Source: Nostocoides sp. F2B08
GTDB lineage: Bacteria > Actinomycetota > Actinomycetes > Actinomycetales > Dermatophilaceae
Length of the DNA stretch: 64,000 nt
NCBI RefSeq assembly: GCF_009184895.1
Contig: NZ_WESE01000004.1
Location: 496,001-560,000 of the forward strand
Direction of reading: 5' to 3'
Shown: in pieces, positions 25,085 to 33,372 of the stretch
Layout of the letters: the number at the start of each line of letters is the position of its first letter
Position numbering within the stretch: the first letter of the stretch is position 1
Program-made: the position numbers and the translations under genes
The notes under the pieces: model-generated
Database searches by the model: none
The model's input: the letters and a program-made list of their open reading frames with translations, nothing else
What the model was told of the DNA's origin: nothing

Positions 25085-26023
25085 ATGGACTCGGTCATCA
25101 CCGTCGAGGGACTGGTCAAGTCGTACGGCTCGTTCACCGCCCTCCACGGCCTGGACCTTCAGGTGGCGCGCGGGGAGGTGCACGGGTTCCTCGGCCCCAA
25201 CGGCGCCGGCAAGTCCACGACGATCCGGGTCCTGCTCGGCCTGCTCAGGGCCGACGCCGGCCGGGTCGAGGTCCTCGGCGGAGACCCGTGGCACGACGTC
25301 GTCGAGCTGCACCGTCGCCTGGCCTACGTGCCCGGTGACGTCAGCCTGTGGCCTGCCTTGACCGGCGGCGAGGCGATCGACCTGCTCGGCAACCTGCGCG
25401 GCGGCCTCGACGAGACGAGGCGCGCCCACCTCATCGAGCGCTTCGAGCTCGACACGACCAAACGCGGCCGGCAGTACTCCAAAGGGAACAAACAGAAGGT
25501 CGCCCTGGTCGCCGCCCTCTGCTCCGACGTCGAGCTGCTCATCCTCGACGAACCCACCTCCGGCCTCGACCCGCTCATGGAGATGGTGTTCCAGGAGGAG
25601 ATCGAGGCCGAGAAGGCCCGCGGCCGCTCCGTCCTGCTCTCCAGCCACATCCTCTCCGAGGCCGAGGCCCTCGCCGACCGGGTCAGCATCATCCGCGACG
25701 GCGTCGTCGTCGAGACCGGCACCCTCGACCAGCTGCGCCACCGGACCCGCACCCAGGTGCGGGCCACGCTCGAGCGCGCGCCGCATACCGTCGAGGAGCT
25801 CGCCCTCCTCGAGGATGCCCACCTCGACGGCACCCACGTCTCCGGCGCGGTCGAGGCCGACCGCGTCGGCGAGGCGATGGCGCTGCTCGGCCGCTACGGG
25901 ATCACGTCGCTGACCGTCTCGCCGCCCTCGCTCGAGGACCTGTTCCTCCGCCACTACGGGGAGGGCAACTCGGTGGCCGGCGACGCCGGTCACGTCGGGC
26001 GGCACGCGAAGCCGGAGGCCTGA
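25085..26023 (+). CDS. ABC exporter ATP-binding protein
   Basis: 312 residues. Walker [11 protein letters not shown] (about 39-48), signature-like [15 protein letters not shown], Walker [14 protein letters not shown]-loop [15 protein letters not shown]. The signature is the SKGN variant seen in exporters annotated for antibiotics or polyketides. A C-terminal regulatory tail of ~90 residues follows. The permease gene begins 2 bp after the stop. Start chosen at ATG 25085 for the -10 element 7 nt upstream. Probably exports an antibiotic-like or lipid substrate. Confidence 0.92.
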   Translation: MDSVITVEGLVKSYGSFTALHGLDLQVARGEVHGFLGPNGAGKSTTIRVLLGLLRADAGRVEVLGGDPWHDVVELHRRLAYVPGDVSLWPALTGGEAIDLLGNLRGGLDETRRAHLIERFELDTTKRGRQYSKGNKQKVALVAALCSDVELLILDEPTSGLDPLMEMVFQEEIEAEKARGRSVLLSSHILSEAEALADRVSIIRDGVVVETGTLDQLRHRTRTQVRATLERAPHTVEELALLEDAHLDGTHVSGAVEADRVGEAMALLGRYGITSLTVSPPSLEDLFLRHYGEGNSVAGDAGHVGRHAKPEA

Positions 26024-26025
26024 GT

Positions 26026-27618
26026 ATGCGCGCCCGCCTCACCGGAGCACGTCCCCTTCTGCACGTGGCGCTCACTCAGGACCGCGTCAACATCGCGCCG
26101 TGGATCGCGCTGATCTCGGTCCTGTCGGCGAGCTCGGTGCTCGTCTACGACTGGGTGTTCCCCGATCCCGAGGCCCAGCGGATCCTGCAGCTCAACATCA
26201 CCGCGAACCCGGCGATGGCGCTGATCTTCGGCAAGCCGATCGACCTGACGACAGCCGACGGGTTCAACGCCTGGCGGGCCGGCGCGCTCGGCGCGTTCTT
26301 CGCCGGGATGATGGCGATCTTCATCGTCGTGCGCAACTCGCGCGCGGACGAGGACTCCGGCCGTGCCGAGCTCGTGGCGACCGGAGTCGTGGGGCGTGCG
26401 GCGCGACCGGCGGTCGCGGTGGCGCTGGCCTTCATCGCCGCGGTCCTGCTCGGTGTGGTGTCCGCTCTCGTGACGATCGCGTTCGGCGGAGCGGTGGCGG
26501 ACTCGGTCATGCTGTCGGCGACCTTCACGGCATCGGCGATGCTCTTCGCCGGGGTGGGGATCATCGCCGCGCAGATCGGGTCCGACGCCCGGTCCGCGTC
26601 GACCGTAGCGGTCTCGGTGCTCGCGGGACTGTTCGTCGTGCGCGGATACATCGACTCCTCCGGGGCGCCCGACTGGGCCACGTGGCTCACGCCGTTCGGC
26701 TGGCTGCAGGAGACGCGGCCGGCGGTCGACAACGTGTGGTGGCCGTTGCTGTTGGTGGTCGGGCTCGCGGTCGCGCTGGTCGCGGTGGGGCTGACGCTGC
26801 ACGCGCGTCGCGACTTCGGGATGGGGCTCGTGCCGCCGCGTCCGGGGCCGGGGCGCGCGGGGATGGTCGGGAACGTCTGGGGGCTGGCGCTGCGGCTGCA
26901 CCGGCCGACGATGGTCGCCTGGATGGTCGGCTTCGTCGTCCTCGGCACGCTACTGGGGTTCCTCGCCAACACCCTCACCGACGTCATCGCGGAGAACCCG
27001 GGCATCGGGCAGGTCCTCGCCTCGGGCGCGGTCTCCCAGGACGACCTCGTCGGCGAGTTCCTCCTGACGATGATCCGGATCCTCGGGATCTACGCCGCCG
27101 TCCACGGCGTGCAGATCGTCATGCGGCTGTACGCCGAGGAGACCGAGGACCGCGCCGACCCGATGCTCGGCGGCGCGATCAGCCGGGCCACGCACCTGGC
27201 CAGCCACGCGGTCATCGCGTTCGTCTCGACCGCGGTCGGCATGCTGCTCGCCGCATCGGTCATGGGGCTCGTGGCCGACGCCACCGGCGACACGATCGGC
27301 TTCGGCGACGTCCTCGGTCAGGCGGTCGCGACGATCCCGGCGGTGTGGGTGCTCGTCGGCCTGGCCATCGCCGTCGTCGGCGCCGAGCCCTCGAAGCGGC
27401 TCATCGGGTGGATGGCCGTCGTCGCGACCTTCGCCCTGACCATCCTCGGTCCGCTGTTCGACCTCGACGAGTGGGTGCTCGACATCTCCCCGCTCTGGCA
27501 CGTGCCCAACGTCGGCGCCACCGACCCGGCCTGGTTCGGACTGGTCGGGCTCGCCGTCGTGGCGGCGCTCTTCACCGCAGTGGGGTTCGTCGGCTACCGG
27601 CGGCGGGACATCGCCTGA
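26026..27618 (+). CDS. ABC exporter permease (large, duplicated-type)
   Basis: 530 residues with about twelve spans in two similar halves (TM groups at roughly 20-260 and 285-525). This fits permeases called exporters of polyketide antibiotics. Motifs: FIVVRNSRADEDSGRAELV after the second span and its counterpart RLYAEETEDRADPML in the second half. Only 2 bp separate it from the ATPase gene. A strong inverted repeat at 27643-27689 follows. Confidence 0.88.
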   Translation: MRARLTGARPLLHVALTQDRVNIAPWIALISVLSASSVLVYDWVFPDPEAQRILQLNITANPAMALIFGKPIDLTTADGFNAWRAGALGAFFAGMMAIFIVVRNSRADEDSGRAELVATGVVGRAARPAVAVALAFIAAVLLGVVSALVTIAFGGAVADSVMLSATFTASAMLFAGVGIIAAQIGSDARSASTVAVSVLAGLFVVRGYIDSSGAPDWATWLTPFGWLQETRPAVDNVWWPLLLVVGLAVALVAVGLTLHARRDFGMGLVPPRPGPGRAGMVGNVWGLALRLHRPTMVAWMVGFVVLGTLLGFLANTLTDVIAENPGIGQVLASGAVSQDDLVGEFLLTMIRILGIYAAVHGVQIVMRLYAEETEDRADPMLGGAISRATHLASHAVIAFVSTAVGMLLAASVMGLVADATGDTIGFGDVLGQAVATIPAVWVLVGLAIAVVGAEPSKRLIGWMAVVATFALTILGPLFDLDEWVLDISPLWHVPNVGATDPAWFGLVGLAVVAALFTAVGFVGYRRRDIA

Positions 27619-27642
27619 GGGGCGTCGCCGGTGGGCACGACG

Positions 27643-27689
27643 GATGGTGTTGCGCACGCTGAAGGGCCGAAAACGTGCGCACAACCATC
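27643..27689. terminator. Bidirectional hairpin terminator
   Basis: Arms of 16 nt (27643-27658 and 27674-27689) match at 14 of 16 positions around a 15-nt loop. It sits between the 3' ends of the convergent permease and ParE-type toxin genes. No T-run follows, as is common in actinobacteria. Confidence 0.6.
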
Positions 27690-27736
27690 TCTCGTCACAT
27701 CGTGTGTCGCGACCGATGATCGAGCTCGGATCATCG

Positions 27737-28000
27737 TCAGCGGTATGCGTCACGGCGGTGCTGGATGGTGATCACCTCGACGAGGATGCGGCCGTCGTCG
27801 ATGCGATAGATGACTCTGAACTCGCCGCGGCGCGCGGAGTGCCGACCCTCGAGTCGGCCACGGAGCGGCTTGCCGACGCGATGAGGGTTCTCCGCGAGAG
27901 GACCTCGGATGAACTCGAAGCACGCGGCGGCGGCCGCTTGGGGTAGGACATCGGTCAACGCCCGCCTGGCGCTCGCGGATAGAACTATGCGATACGTCAC
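27737..28000 (-). CDS. ParE/RelE-type toxin (type II TA)
   Basis: 87 residues, normal length for the superfamily. YRIVLSASARRALTDVLP at the N-terminus, then LRGRLEGRHSARRGEFRVIY and RIDDGRILVEVI with a basic C-terminus RRDAYR. This is the RelE/ParE fold, most like RelE-type mRNA interferases paired with Phd/YefM antitoxins. Start ATG 28000 overlaps the antitoxin stop by 4 bp. Confidence 0.88.
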   Translation of the reverse strand: MTYRIVLSASARRALTDVLPQAAAAACFEFIRGPLAENPHRVGKPLRGRLEGRHSARRGEFRVIYRIDDGRILVEVITIQHRRDAYR

Positions 28001-28281
28001 GACCCGGTCTGGGTGCGGGCTGCAAGAGCAGCTCCGACCTCGTCCACGGTGCTGGTCTCCTCGCGGCGGATCTCTGCCTCCCCCTCGACGATGGCGGCCA
28101 CAAGCTCGGAGTCACTCAGGACGTCGAGAGTCTCCATGATCGAGTCGAAGTCGTCGACACTCAGGATGACCGCCGCACGACGTCCGTTCTTCGTCACCTC
28201 GATGCGCTCGTGCGTCATCATCGCCTCGTCGACCAACCTGGACAGGTTCGCTCGGGCTTCGGCCAGGGGGATCGTGATCAT
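27997..28281 (-). CDS. Phd/YefM family antitoxin
   Basis: 94 residues from ATG 28281 (MITIPLAEARANLSRLVDEA); an in-frame ATG two codons earlier (28287) is also possible. The N-terminal Phd fold binds DNA and VTKNGRRAAVILSVDDFDSI is the family core. The acidic C-terminus neutralises the toxin. A TAGAAT -10 lies 7 nt before ATG 28281, which favours the shorter, leaderless start. Confidence 0.88.
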   Translation of the reverse strand: MITIPLAEARANLSRLVDEAMMTHERIEVTKNGRRAAVILSVDDFDSIMETLDVLSDSELVAAIVEGEAEIRREETSTVDEVGAALAARTQTGS

Positions 28282-28288
28282 GTACATA

Positions 28289-28294
28289 ATTCTA
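28289..28294 (-). promoter_or_regulatory. -10 element of the Phd/ParE-type TA operon (TAGAAT on minus strand)
   Basis: TANNNT hexamer ending 7 nt before ATG 28281. Bases between hold a second ATG but no ribosome site. Confidence 0.5.
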
Positions 28295-28474
28295 GCGTGC
28301 GCTTCAGTGGACAGGGATCGCGATCTCGCACGACATAGGTGGAGCCGGAGGATGACCACTGTTCCGGCACCAGGAAGAGTGTGCCGAGCTCAAGGACGCA
28401 CTGCACATCCAACTGCAGCTCTGAGGTTGTCATGCGGAAGGCGCCAGCCCACCTCCTCGGCATCCGCCCGGGGG

Positions 28475-29440
28475 TCAGACAGGGGCCCTGACCCGGATCC
28501 GATCCGCGAGTGCCTCGGTGGCCTCGTCCGGCACCGCCACCGACGGCTGCTCACTGCGCTTCTCGTGCAGGGCCAGCCCGACGACGGCGGTCAGGAGGAC
28601 GACGAAGCCGACCCATTGCGAGACCTCGGGGCGAGCGCCCAACGCGGCGACCCCGACGACCGCGGCTGTGAGCGGGAAGGCGAGCTCGGCGAGGGTCGCG
28701 CGGGACGCGGGCGTGTGGCTGAGCCCCCGGTAGTAGAGAACGAGCGCGAGCAGCCCGGGGAGGAGGGCGAGCAGGGCGATGTTCACCGCCGCGTCGGTGC
28801 CGATCGTCAGGGGCGTGTCGGTGACGACCGCGGTGACGGCGAGGGTGACGAACCCGAGGGCGAACCGGAGAGCCGTCAGGTCCGAGAAGCGCAGCTCGGC
28901 GCTCGCGGCCCGGCCGAGCACCGTGCCCGCCGCCCACAGCGCGGCGGCGCCGACCGCGAACAGCGCCGCCTGCGCGCTCGCCACCGACACCGACAGGGGG
29001 TCGGGGAAGGCGAGCAGCCACGCCCCGACGATCGCCGGAGCAGCGAACCACAGATAGCTGGGCCGCAGCCGCTCGCGCAGGATCACCGCGGCGAGCGCGA
29101 TGGCGATGAGCGGCTGCAGCTTCTGCAGCACCTGCGGGGTGACCGGGTCGCCGAGGCGGAAGGCCGCCGTGAACAGGACCGTCGCGAGGGCGGAGGAGCC
29201 GGCGCCGATGACGAGCACGCTCAGCTTCGTGCGAACGGAGGCTAGGGCCAGGCGGCGCAGCGCGGGTCGCAGCCACCACAGCGTGAGCAGCGTGAGAACG
29301 ACGTGCTCCCAGAACACGATCGTCAGCGACGGGTACTCCCGGGCGAGCGGGCCGCGCCACAGCGAGGAGATGCCCCAGAGGGACGCCGCGACTGCGATCA
29401 GCCAGGTGCGGTCACCACGGCGACCGGTCGTCGGTGTCAT
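28475..29440 (-). CDS. EamA/DMT family transporter
   Basis: 321 residues with ten hydrophobic helices in two five-helix EamA repeats (about 12-145 and 160-300). Marks of the drug/metabolite transporter superfamily include SLWGISSLWRGPLAREYP at the start and LQPLIAIALAAVILRERLRP closing the first repeat. A second-repeat counterpart is LAELAFPLTAAVVGVAAL. ATG 29440 was chosen because the region upstream lacks coding character; its ribosome site is weak. Substrate unknown. Confidence 0.87.
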   Translation of the reverse strand: MTPTTGRRGDRTWLIAVAASLWGISSLWRGPLAREYPSLTIVFWEHVVLTLLTLWWLRPALRRLALASVRTKLSVLVIGAGSSALATVLFTAAFRLGDPVTPQVLQKLQPLIAIALAAVILRERLRPSYLWFAAPAIVGAWLLAFPDPLSVSVASAQAALFAVGAAALWAAGTVLGRAASAELRFSDLTALRFALGFVTLAVTAVVTDTPLTIGTDAAVNIALLALLPGLLALVLYYRGLSHTPASRATLAELAFPLTAAVVGVAALGARPEVSQWVGFVVLLTAVVGLALHEKRSEQPSVAVPDEATEALADRIRVRAPV

Positions 29441-29477
29441 CGGTGCTCTCTGATGGGGTCGGTCGCGGTCGTGGTGC

Positions 29478-30464
29478 TCAGGCGGCCTCGACCTTGGGCA
29501 TGATCTCCTCCTTGAGGCGCTTGAGGTCATCGAGTGTCTTCGACACCGGCACGTCCGCGAAGGGCGGCCAGAGCAGCGGCATGGTGAGCCCCGCCTCCTT
29601 GTACCGCTTGAGCATGTCGGCGATCTGGTCGGCCGTCCCGACGAGGATGTTGGAGACCTTGCCGTTGTCGGTCTGGTCGACCTCCTCGTCGGTGATCGTG
29701 AACCAGATCATGCTGCACATGTCGAGGTCGTCGATGGACTTGCCGAGCTCCTCCAGCTCGCGCGCGATGGCGGTCCGCCATTCGGTGAACTCGCGCGGGG
29801 TGTCCTGGATGCCGATCCACCCCGCGAGGCCGTACTTCGCGACCCGGTTGGCCGACCGCTTCGGGTCGCGCAGGCCGCTGAAGTAGATCGGCGGGTGCGG
29901 GTCCTGCAGCGGCTTGTGGCCGAAGCCGCACGGCTCGAAGTCGGCGAACTCGCCGTGGTACTCGAACAGCTCGTTGGTCCAGATCCCCTTGCAGATCTCG
30001 ATCGTCTCGCGCACATGGGCGTGCCGACGGGGGAACCGGTCGGCGGCGCTGGCCGCCGCGAACTCCTCGGGCATCCAGCCGGAGCCGATGCCGACATTGA
30101 GGCGACCGTTGGAGAGGTGGTCGACGGTCGCGCACTCGGCGGCGAAGACGCCGGGGCCGCGGAACGGGGTGTTCGTGATGCTCATGCCGATCCGCAGCTT
30201 CTCCGTGCGTGCCGCGAGCCACGGCAGCAACGGCCAGCCCTGGAACCACTTGCCCCGCGACTCCACCGGCAGCTGGGTCGGGAACTCCTTCATCATCCCG
30301 AAGGAGTACTGCAGCTCACCGCGATCCGAGGCCTCGGGCACGACGACCCGGTCGAGGGTCCAGACGGAGTCGAAGTCGAGCTCCTCGGCGAGGTCGGTGA
30401 GGTCGGCGAGCTCCTGGACCGTGACGTGGTTGCGGAACGTCGGCAGGTAGAGGGCGAGCTTCAT
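29478..30464 (-). CDS. LLM class F420-dependent oxidoreductase
   Basis: 328 residues; TIM-barrel luciferase-like fold. Motifs: LADLTDLAEELDFDSVWTLD near the start, SNGRLNVGIGSGWMPEEF (about 118-135), and PHPPIYFSGLRDPKRSANRV. Enzymes with this pattern use reduced F420 (less often FMN) for hydride transfer. Start ATG 30464 has AAGGAG 10 nt upstream. Oriented with the acyl-CoA synthetase behind it, separated by 173 bp with a short direct repeat. The F420 link is supported by fbiD nearby. Confidence 0.85.
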   Translation of the reverse strand: MKLALYLPTFRNHVTVQELADLTDLAEELDFDSVWTLDRVVVPEASDRGELQYSFGMMKEFPTQLPVESRGKWFQGWPLLPWLAARTEKLRIGMSITNTPFRGPGVFAAECATVDHLSNGRLNVGIGSGWMPEEFAAASAADRFPRRHAHVRETIEICKGIWTNELFEYHGEFADFEPCGFGHKPLQDPHPPIYFSGLRDPKRSANRVAKYGLAGWIGIQDTPREFTEWRTAIARELEELGKSIDDLDMCSMIWFTITDEEVDQTDNGKVSNILVGTADQIADMLKRYKEAGLTMPLLWPPFADVPVSKTLDDLKRLKEEIMPKVEAA

Positions 30465-30588
30465 CGGTCACATCTCCTTCGGGCGGTCGTGGCCGGGCCG
30501 TCCGGGGCTGGGCTCCAGTCCCGGTCGGCCCTTGTGACGTAGACAACCCCGCGGCCCGCGGCCCCGCAAGGGGTCCGGACCTCATGGT

Positions 30589-30611
30589 TTCCTCAACGCT
30601 GCTTCCTCAAC
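30589..30611. repeat. Short direct repeat in an intergenic region
   Basis: TTCCTCAAC occurs twice (30589-30597 and 30603-30611), 14 bp start to start, in the gap between the acyl-CoA synthetase and luciferase-like genes. Possibly a regulator half-site pair. No other structure is clear in 30465-30637 apart from a GC-rich stretch. Confidence 0.35.
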
Positions 30612-30637
30612 ACGACCCAGACCCCGCCCCCGCCGCG

Positions 30638-32179
30638 CTATCGCGCCGCCCCGTCCCGCAGCTGCTCGCGTAGCTCCCGCTTGAGGACCTTGCCGTAGTT
30701 GTTCGTCGGCAGCGCGTCGACGAAGTGGTACTCCTTCGGGCGCTTGTAGCGGGCGATCCGCTCGACGCAGGTGCGGTCCAGGTCCTCCCCGGTGGGCGCG
30801 GCACCGTCGCCGCCTGCGACGACGAAGGCCACCACCGACTCACCCCACTCCGGGTCGGCCCGGCCGACGACGGCGACGGCCTGCACCCCGGGGTGGGTCA
30901 TGATCGCCTCCTCGACCTCACGGGGGTAGATGTTCATCCCCCCGCTGATGATGAGGTCCTTGGACCGGTCGTGCAGCGTCAGGTACCCGTGCTCGTCGAA
31001 GCTGCCGACGTCGCCGGTGTGCAGCCAGCCGCCGCGCAGCGTCTCGCGCGTCGCCTCCGGCTGGTCCCAGTAGCCCGCCATGACGACGCCACCGCGCACG
31101 ACGACCTCGCCGGCCTCGCCCGGCGGGAGCTCCCGCTCGTCCGCGTCGACGACCCGGACCTCGACGTCGGTGCGTGTCGAGCCGACGCTCTGCATCCGTT
31201 CCCGCCACCGCGGGTGGTCACGGTCGGCGTGGTCGGCCTTCGACAGCCCGGTGATCGTCATCGGCGACTCGCCCTGCCCGTAGATCTGCGCCAGACGGGG
31301 ACCGAACGTCTCGAGAGCCGCTTCGAGATCGGGCAGGTACATCGGGGCGCCGCCGTAGATGACCGTCTTGAGCCCCGACAGGTCTGCACCCGCCAGGGCA
31401 GGGTCGGCGGCCAGGCGCCGCACCATGATCGGCGCCGCGAAGAACGACATCCCCGGCCAGCGTTCGAGGAGGGTGAGCAGCTCGGCGCCGTCGAGCGGAC
31501 CCGAGGCAGGGATGACGCTCACCGCGCCCTTGGCGATGTGGGGCATGCCGTAGAGCCCCGACCCGTGCGAGAGCGGCGCAGCGTGCAGGACGCTGTCGTC
31601 GGCGGACACCGCGTCGATGTCGGCGAAGTAGCTCAACGAGGCCATCAGCAGGTTGCCGTGCGTGAGGGTCGCGCCCTTCGGACGTCCGGTCGTACCGCTC
31701 GTGTAGAACAGCCACGCCGGGTCGGCGGCGGCCCGGTCGACGAGGCCCATCGGCGCAGCTGACAGCAGCTCGTCCCACTCGGGACCCGGGGCGACGATGA
31801 CCCGCTCCACAGAGTCGACCGAGACCTCGAGCGGGGTGACGTCGCCTGCGTGCGCCTCGTCGATGAGCACGACGCGGGTGCCGCTGTGGTCGAGGATGTA
31901 GCCGATCTCGTCGGGGTGCAGGCGGGCGTTGACCGGAACGGCGACGAGCCCCGCGTGCCAGGCCGCGAGCATGGCCTCGAGGTACTCGGGCCGGTTGTTC
32001 ATGACGATCGCCACGCGGTCGCCGGCGGACAGACCGAGTCCCTCGCGCATACCTCCTGCGAGCGTTGCCACGCGCTCGCTGAACCCGCCCCAGGTGGCGT
32101 GCACCTGCTCGCCGACGGCCACCGCAGGCCGGTCCCGCAGTCGGCGTCCGTTGCGCTCCACCCAGGCGGCGAGGTTCAT
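30638..32179 (-). CDS. Fatty-acyl-CoA synthetase / AMP-binding enzyme
   Basis: 513 residues. ATP-dependent activation of a carboxylic acid to its CoA thioester via an acyl-AMP. Motifs: AMP-binding P-loop WLFYTSGTTGRPKGATLTHG (about 173-192), a YGQGESPMTITG adenine motif, GGWLHTGDVGSFDEHGYL, and the C-terminal catalytic lysine in NNYGKVLKREL. The C-terminal hinge reads DRSKDLIISGGMNIYPREVE. ATG 32179 has no other supported start upstream. Substrate chain length cannot be told. Confidence 0.88.
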   Translation of the reverse strand: MNLAAWVERNGRRLRDRPAVAVGEQVHATWGGFSERVATLAGGMREGLGLSAGDRVAIVMNNRPEYLEAMLAAWHAGLVAVPVNARLHPDEIGYILDHSGTRVVLIDEAHAGDVTPLEVSVDSVERVIVAPGPEWDELLSAAPMGLVDRAAADPAWLFYTSGTTGRPKGATLTHGNLLMASLSYFADIDAVSADDSVLHAAPLSHGSGLYGMPHIAKGAVSVIPASGPLDGAELLTLLERWPGMSFFAAPIMVRRLAADPALAGADLSGLKTVIYGGAPMYLPDLEAALETFGPRLAQIYGQGESPMTITGLSKADHADRDHPRWRERMQSVGSTRTDVEVRVVDADERELPPGEAGEVVVRGGVVMAGYWDQPEATRETLRGGWLHTGDVGSFDEHGYLTLHDRSKDLIISGGMNIYPREVEEAIMTHPGVQAVAVVGRADPEWGESVVAFVVAGGDGAAPTGEDLDRTCVERIARYKRPKEYHFVDALPTNNYGKVLKRELREQLRDGAAR

Positions 32180-32298
32180 GCGGCCAACATCCCGGCTCGG
32201 CCGCGGGGCGTCAAGGCGCCTCCCGCCGCGTTGAGAGAACGATGATGTCGCGCACCTAGTCTGAAGTCTCCCGCCCGCGACCACGAAGGAGCCGAGCG

Positions 32299-32730
32299 AT
32301 GAGACTCTCCGCCGAGAAGGCACGCGCCCGCCTGGACGCCGAGGTGCACGGTGTGCTGTGCACGCTCCACCCCGAGCGTGGTCCGGACCCGCAGCCGGTC
32401 GTGTATGCGGTGAGCGGGGACGGTCATATCGGTGTCCCGATCGATCGGGTCAAGCCGAAACGCTCCTCGCGGCTGCAGCGCGAGGACAACCTCGAGTCGG
32501 ACCCGCGCGCCTCGCTCCTCATCGAGCACTGGGACAGCGAGGACTGGTCCCGGCTGTGGTGGGTCCGGGCCCGGCTCGAGCATGTGGACGACCCGCCGGA
32601 GACGCTGACCGACGAGCTCGCCGACCGGTTGTCGCGGACCGTTCCGCAGTATGCGGACAAGCCGTTCCATAAGGTGCTCGTCTGCCGGATCGTCGACGTC
32701 ACCGGATGGGCGGCCTCAGACAGCGCGTGA
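32299..32730 (+). CDS. PPOX-class F420-dependent oxidoreductase (TIGR03668-like)
   Basis: 143 residues; split-barrel flavin/F420-binding fold. The N-terminal MRLSAEKARARLDAEVHGVL and GHIGVPIDRVKPKRSSRLQR, then LLIEHWDSEDWSRLWWVRAR, match the small PPOX family with TIGR03668-type sequence. Ribosome site AAGGAG before ATG 32299, and a TAGTCT -10 candidate about 40 bp upstream. Converges on fbiD with 3 bp between the stops. Confidence 0.85.
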   Translation: MRLSAEKARARLDAEVHGVLCTLHPERGPDPQPVVYAVSGDGHIGVPIDRVKPKRSSRLQREDNLESDPRASLLIEHWDSEDWSRLWWVRARLEHVDDPPETLTDELADRLSRTVPQYADKPFHKVLVCRIVDVTGWAASDSA

Positions 32731-32733
32731 GGG

Positions 32734-33372
32734 TCACGCGGGCCGTGCCTCGGTGAGGGTGGCGACCGCAGCCGCGGTTCGGGGCCCGACGCCGAGGGTC
32801 AGTGCGACGTCCAGGTCCTCGAGGGTGTCGACGTCGTGACGTGCGCGTGGGGGTGCCTGCTCGAGCGGTGTCAGGCCGAGCTCGCGGTGGCGAGCGGCGG
32901 ACCCCGGGCCGTAGCGGGTTGCGGCCGACCGACCTGCGGCGTGGACGACGATGGTCGTCCCGGTGCCCCCGTGGTCCGGGACGAAGGCGCCGTCCGTCTC
33001 CTGGCCGAGGCGGACGACCCGCTCGACGTCCTCCGGGCGGAGCGACGGGAGGTCGGCCGGGACGACCACAACGCCGAGGCCCGGCCAACACACCGCAGCG
33101 GCCGCGATGCCGACGGCCACCGCGTCGTGCAGGGCGGTGGTGTCGTCGGGCACCACGGCGACGCCCGTCCGATGCAGATGGGAGGCGACCTCGGGGTCGG
33201 AGGTGACGACGAGGACGCCGGCGACCACGGGACTGGCACGCAGCGCGTCGACGGTGTCGAGGGCGAAGGCGAGCGCCAGAGCAGCGCGCTGGTCGGAGGG
33301 GAGCCGCAGCCGTGACTTCGCGGCCGCCAGACGCTTGACCGGGACGACCGCCGCTACTCGCGTGTCGCTCAC
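32734..33372 (-). CDS. fbiD: 2-phospho-lactate / phosphoenolpyruvate guanylyltransferase (CofC/FbiD)
   Basis: 212 residues, cytoplasmic. An early step of coenzyme F420 biosynthesis: GTP-dependent activation of 2-phospholactate or, in actinobacteria, phosphoenolpyruvate. Motifs: VAAVVPVKRLAAAKSRLRLP at the N-terminus (nucleotidyltransferase loop), VVVTSDPEV and VVVVPADLPSLRPEDVE (metal-binding D), HDVDTLEDLDVAL near the end. Start GTG 33372 overlaps the histidine kinase stop by 4 bp. Flanked within 6 kb by three predicted F420-using enzymes. Confidence 0.88.
   Translation of the reverse strand: MSDTRVAAVVPVKRLAAAKSRLRLPSDQRAALALAFALDTVDALRASPVVAGVLVVTSDPEVASHLHRTGVAVVPDDTTALHDAVAVGIAAAAVCWPGLGVVVVPADLPSLRPEDVERVVRLGQETDGAFVPDHGGTGTTIVVHAAGRSAATRYGPGSAARHRELGLTPLEQAPPRARHDVDTLEDLDVALTLGVGPRTAAAVATLTEARPA

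Noticed and set aside
28278-28433. Possible 51-residue gene upstream of the Phd-type antitoxin (contains PEQWSSSGSTYVVRDRDP)
   Set aside because: No ribosome site, no recognised family, and it ends inside the antitoxin promoter and start. It could be a gene relic, but the support is too weak to list.
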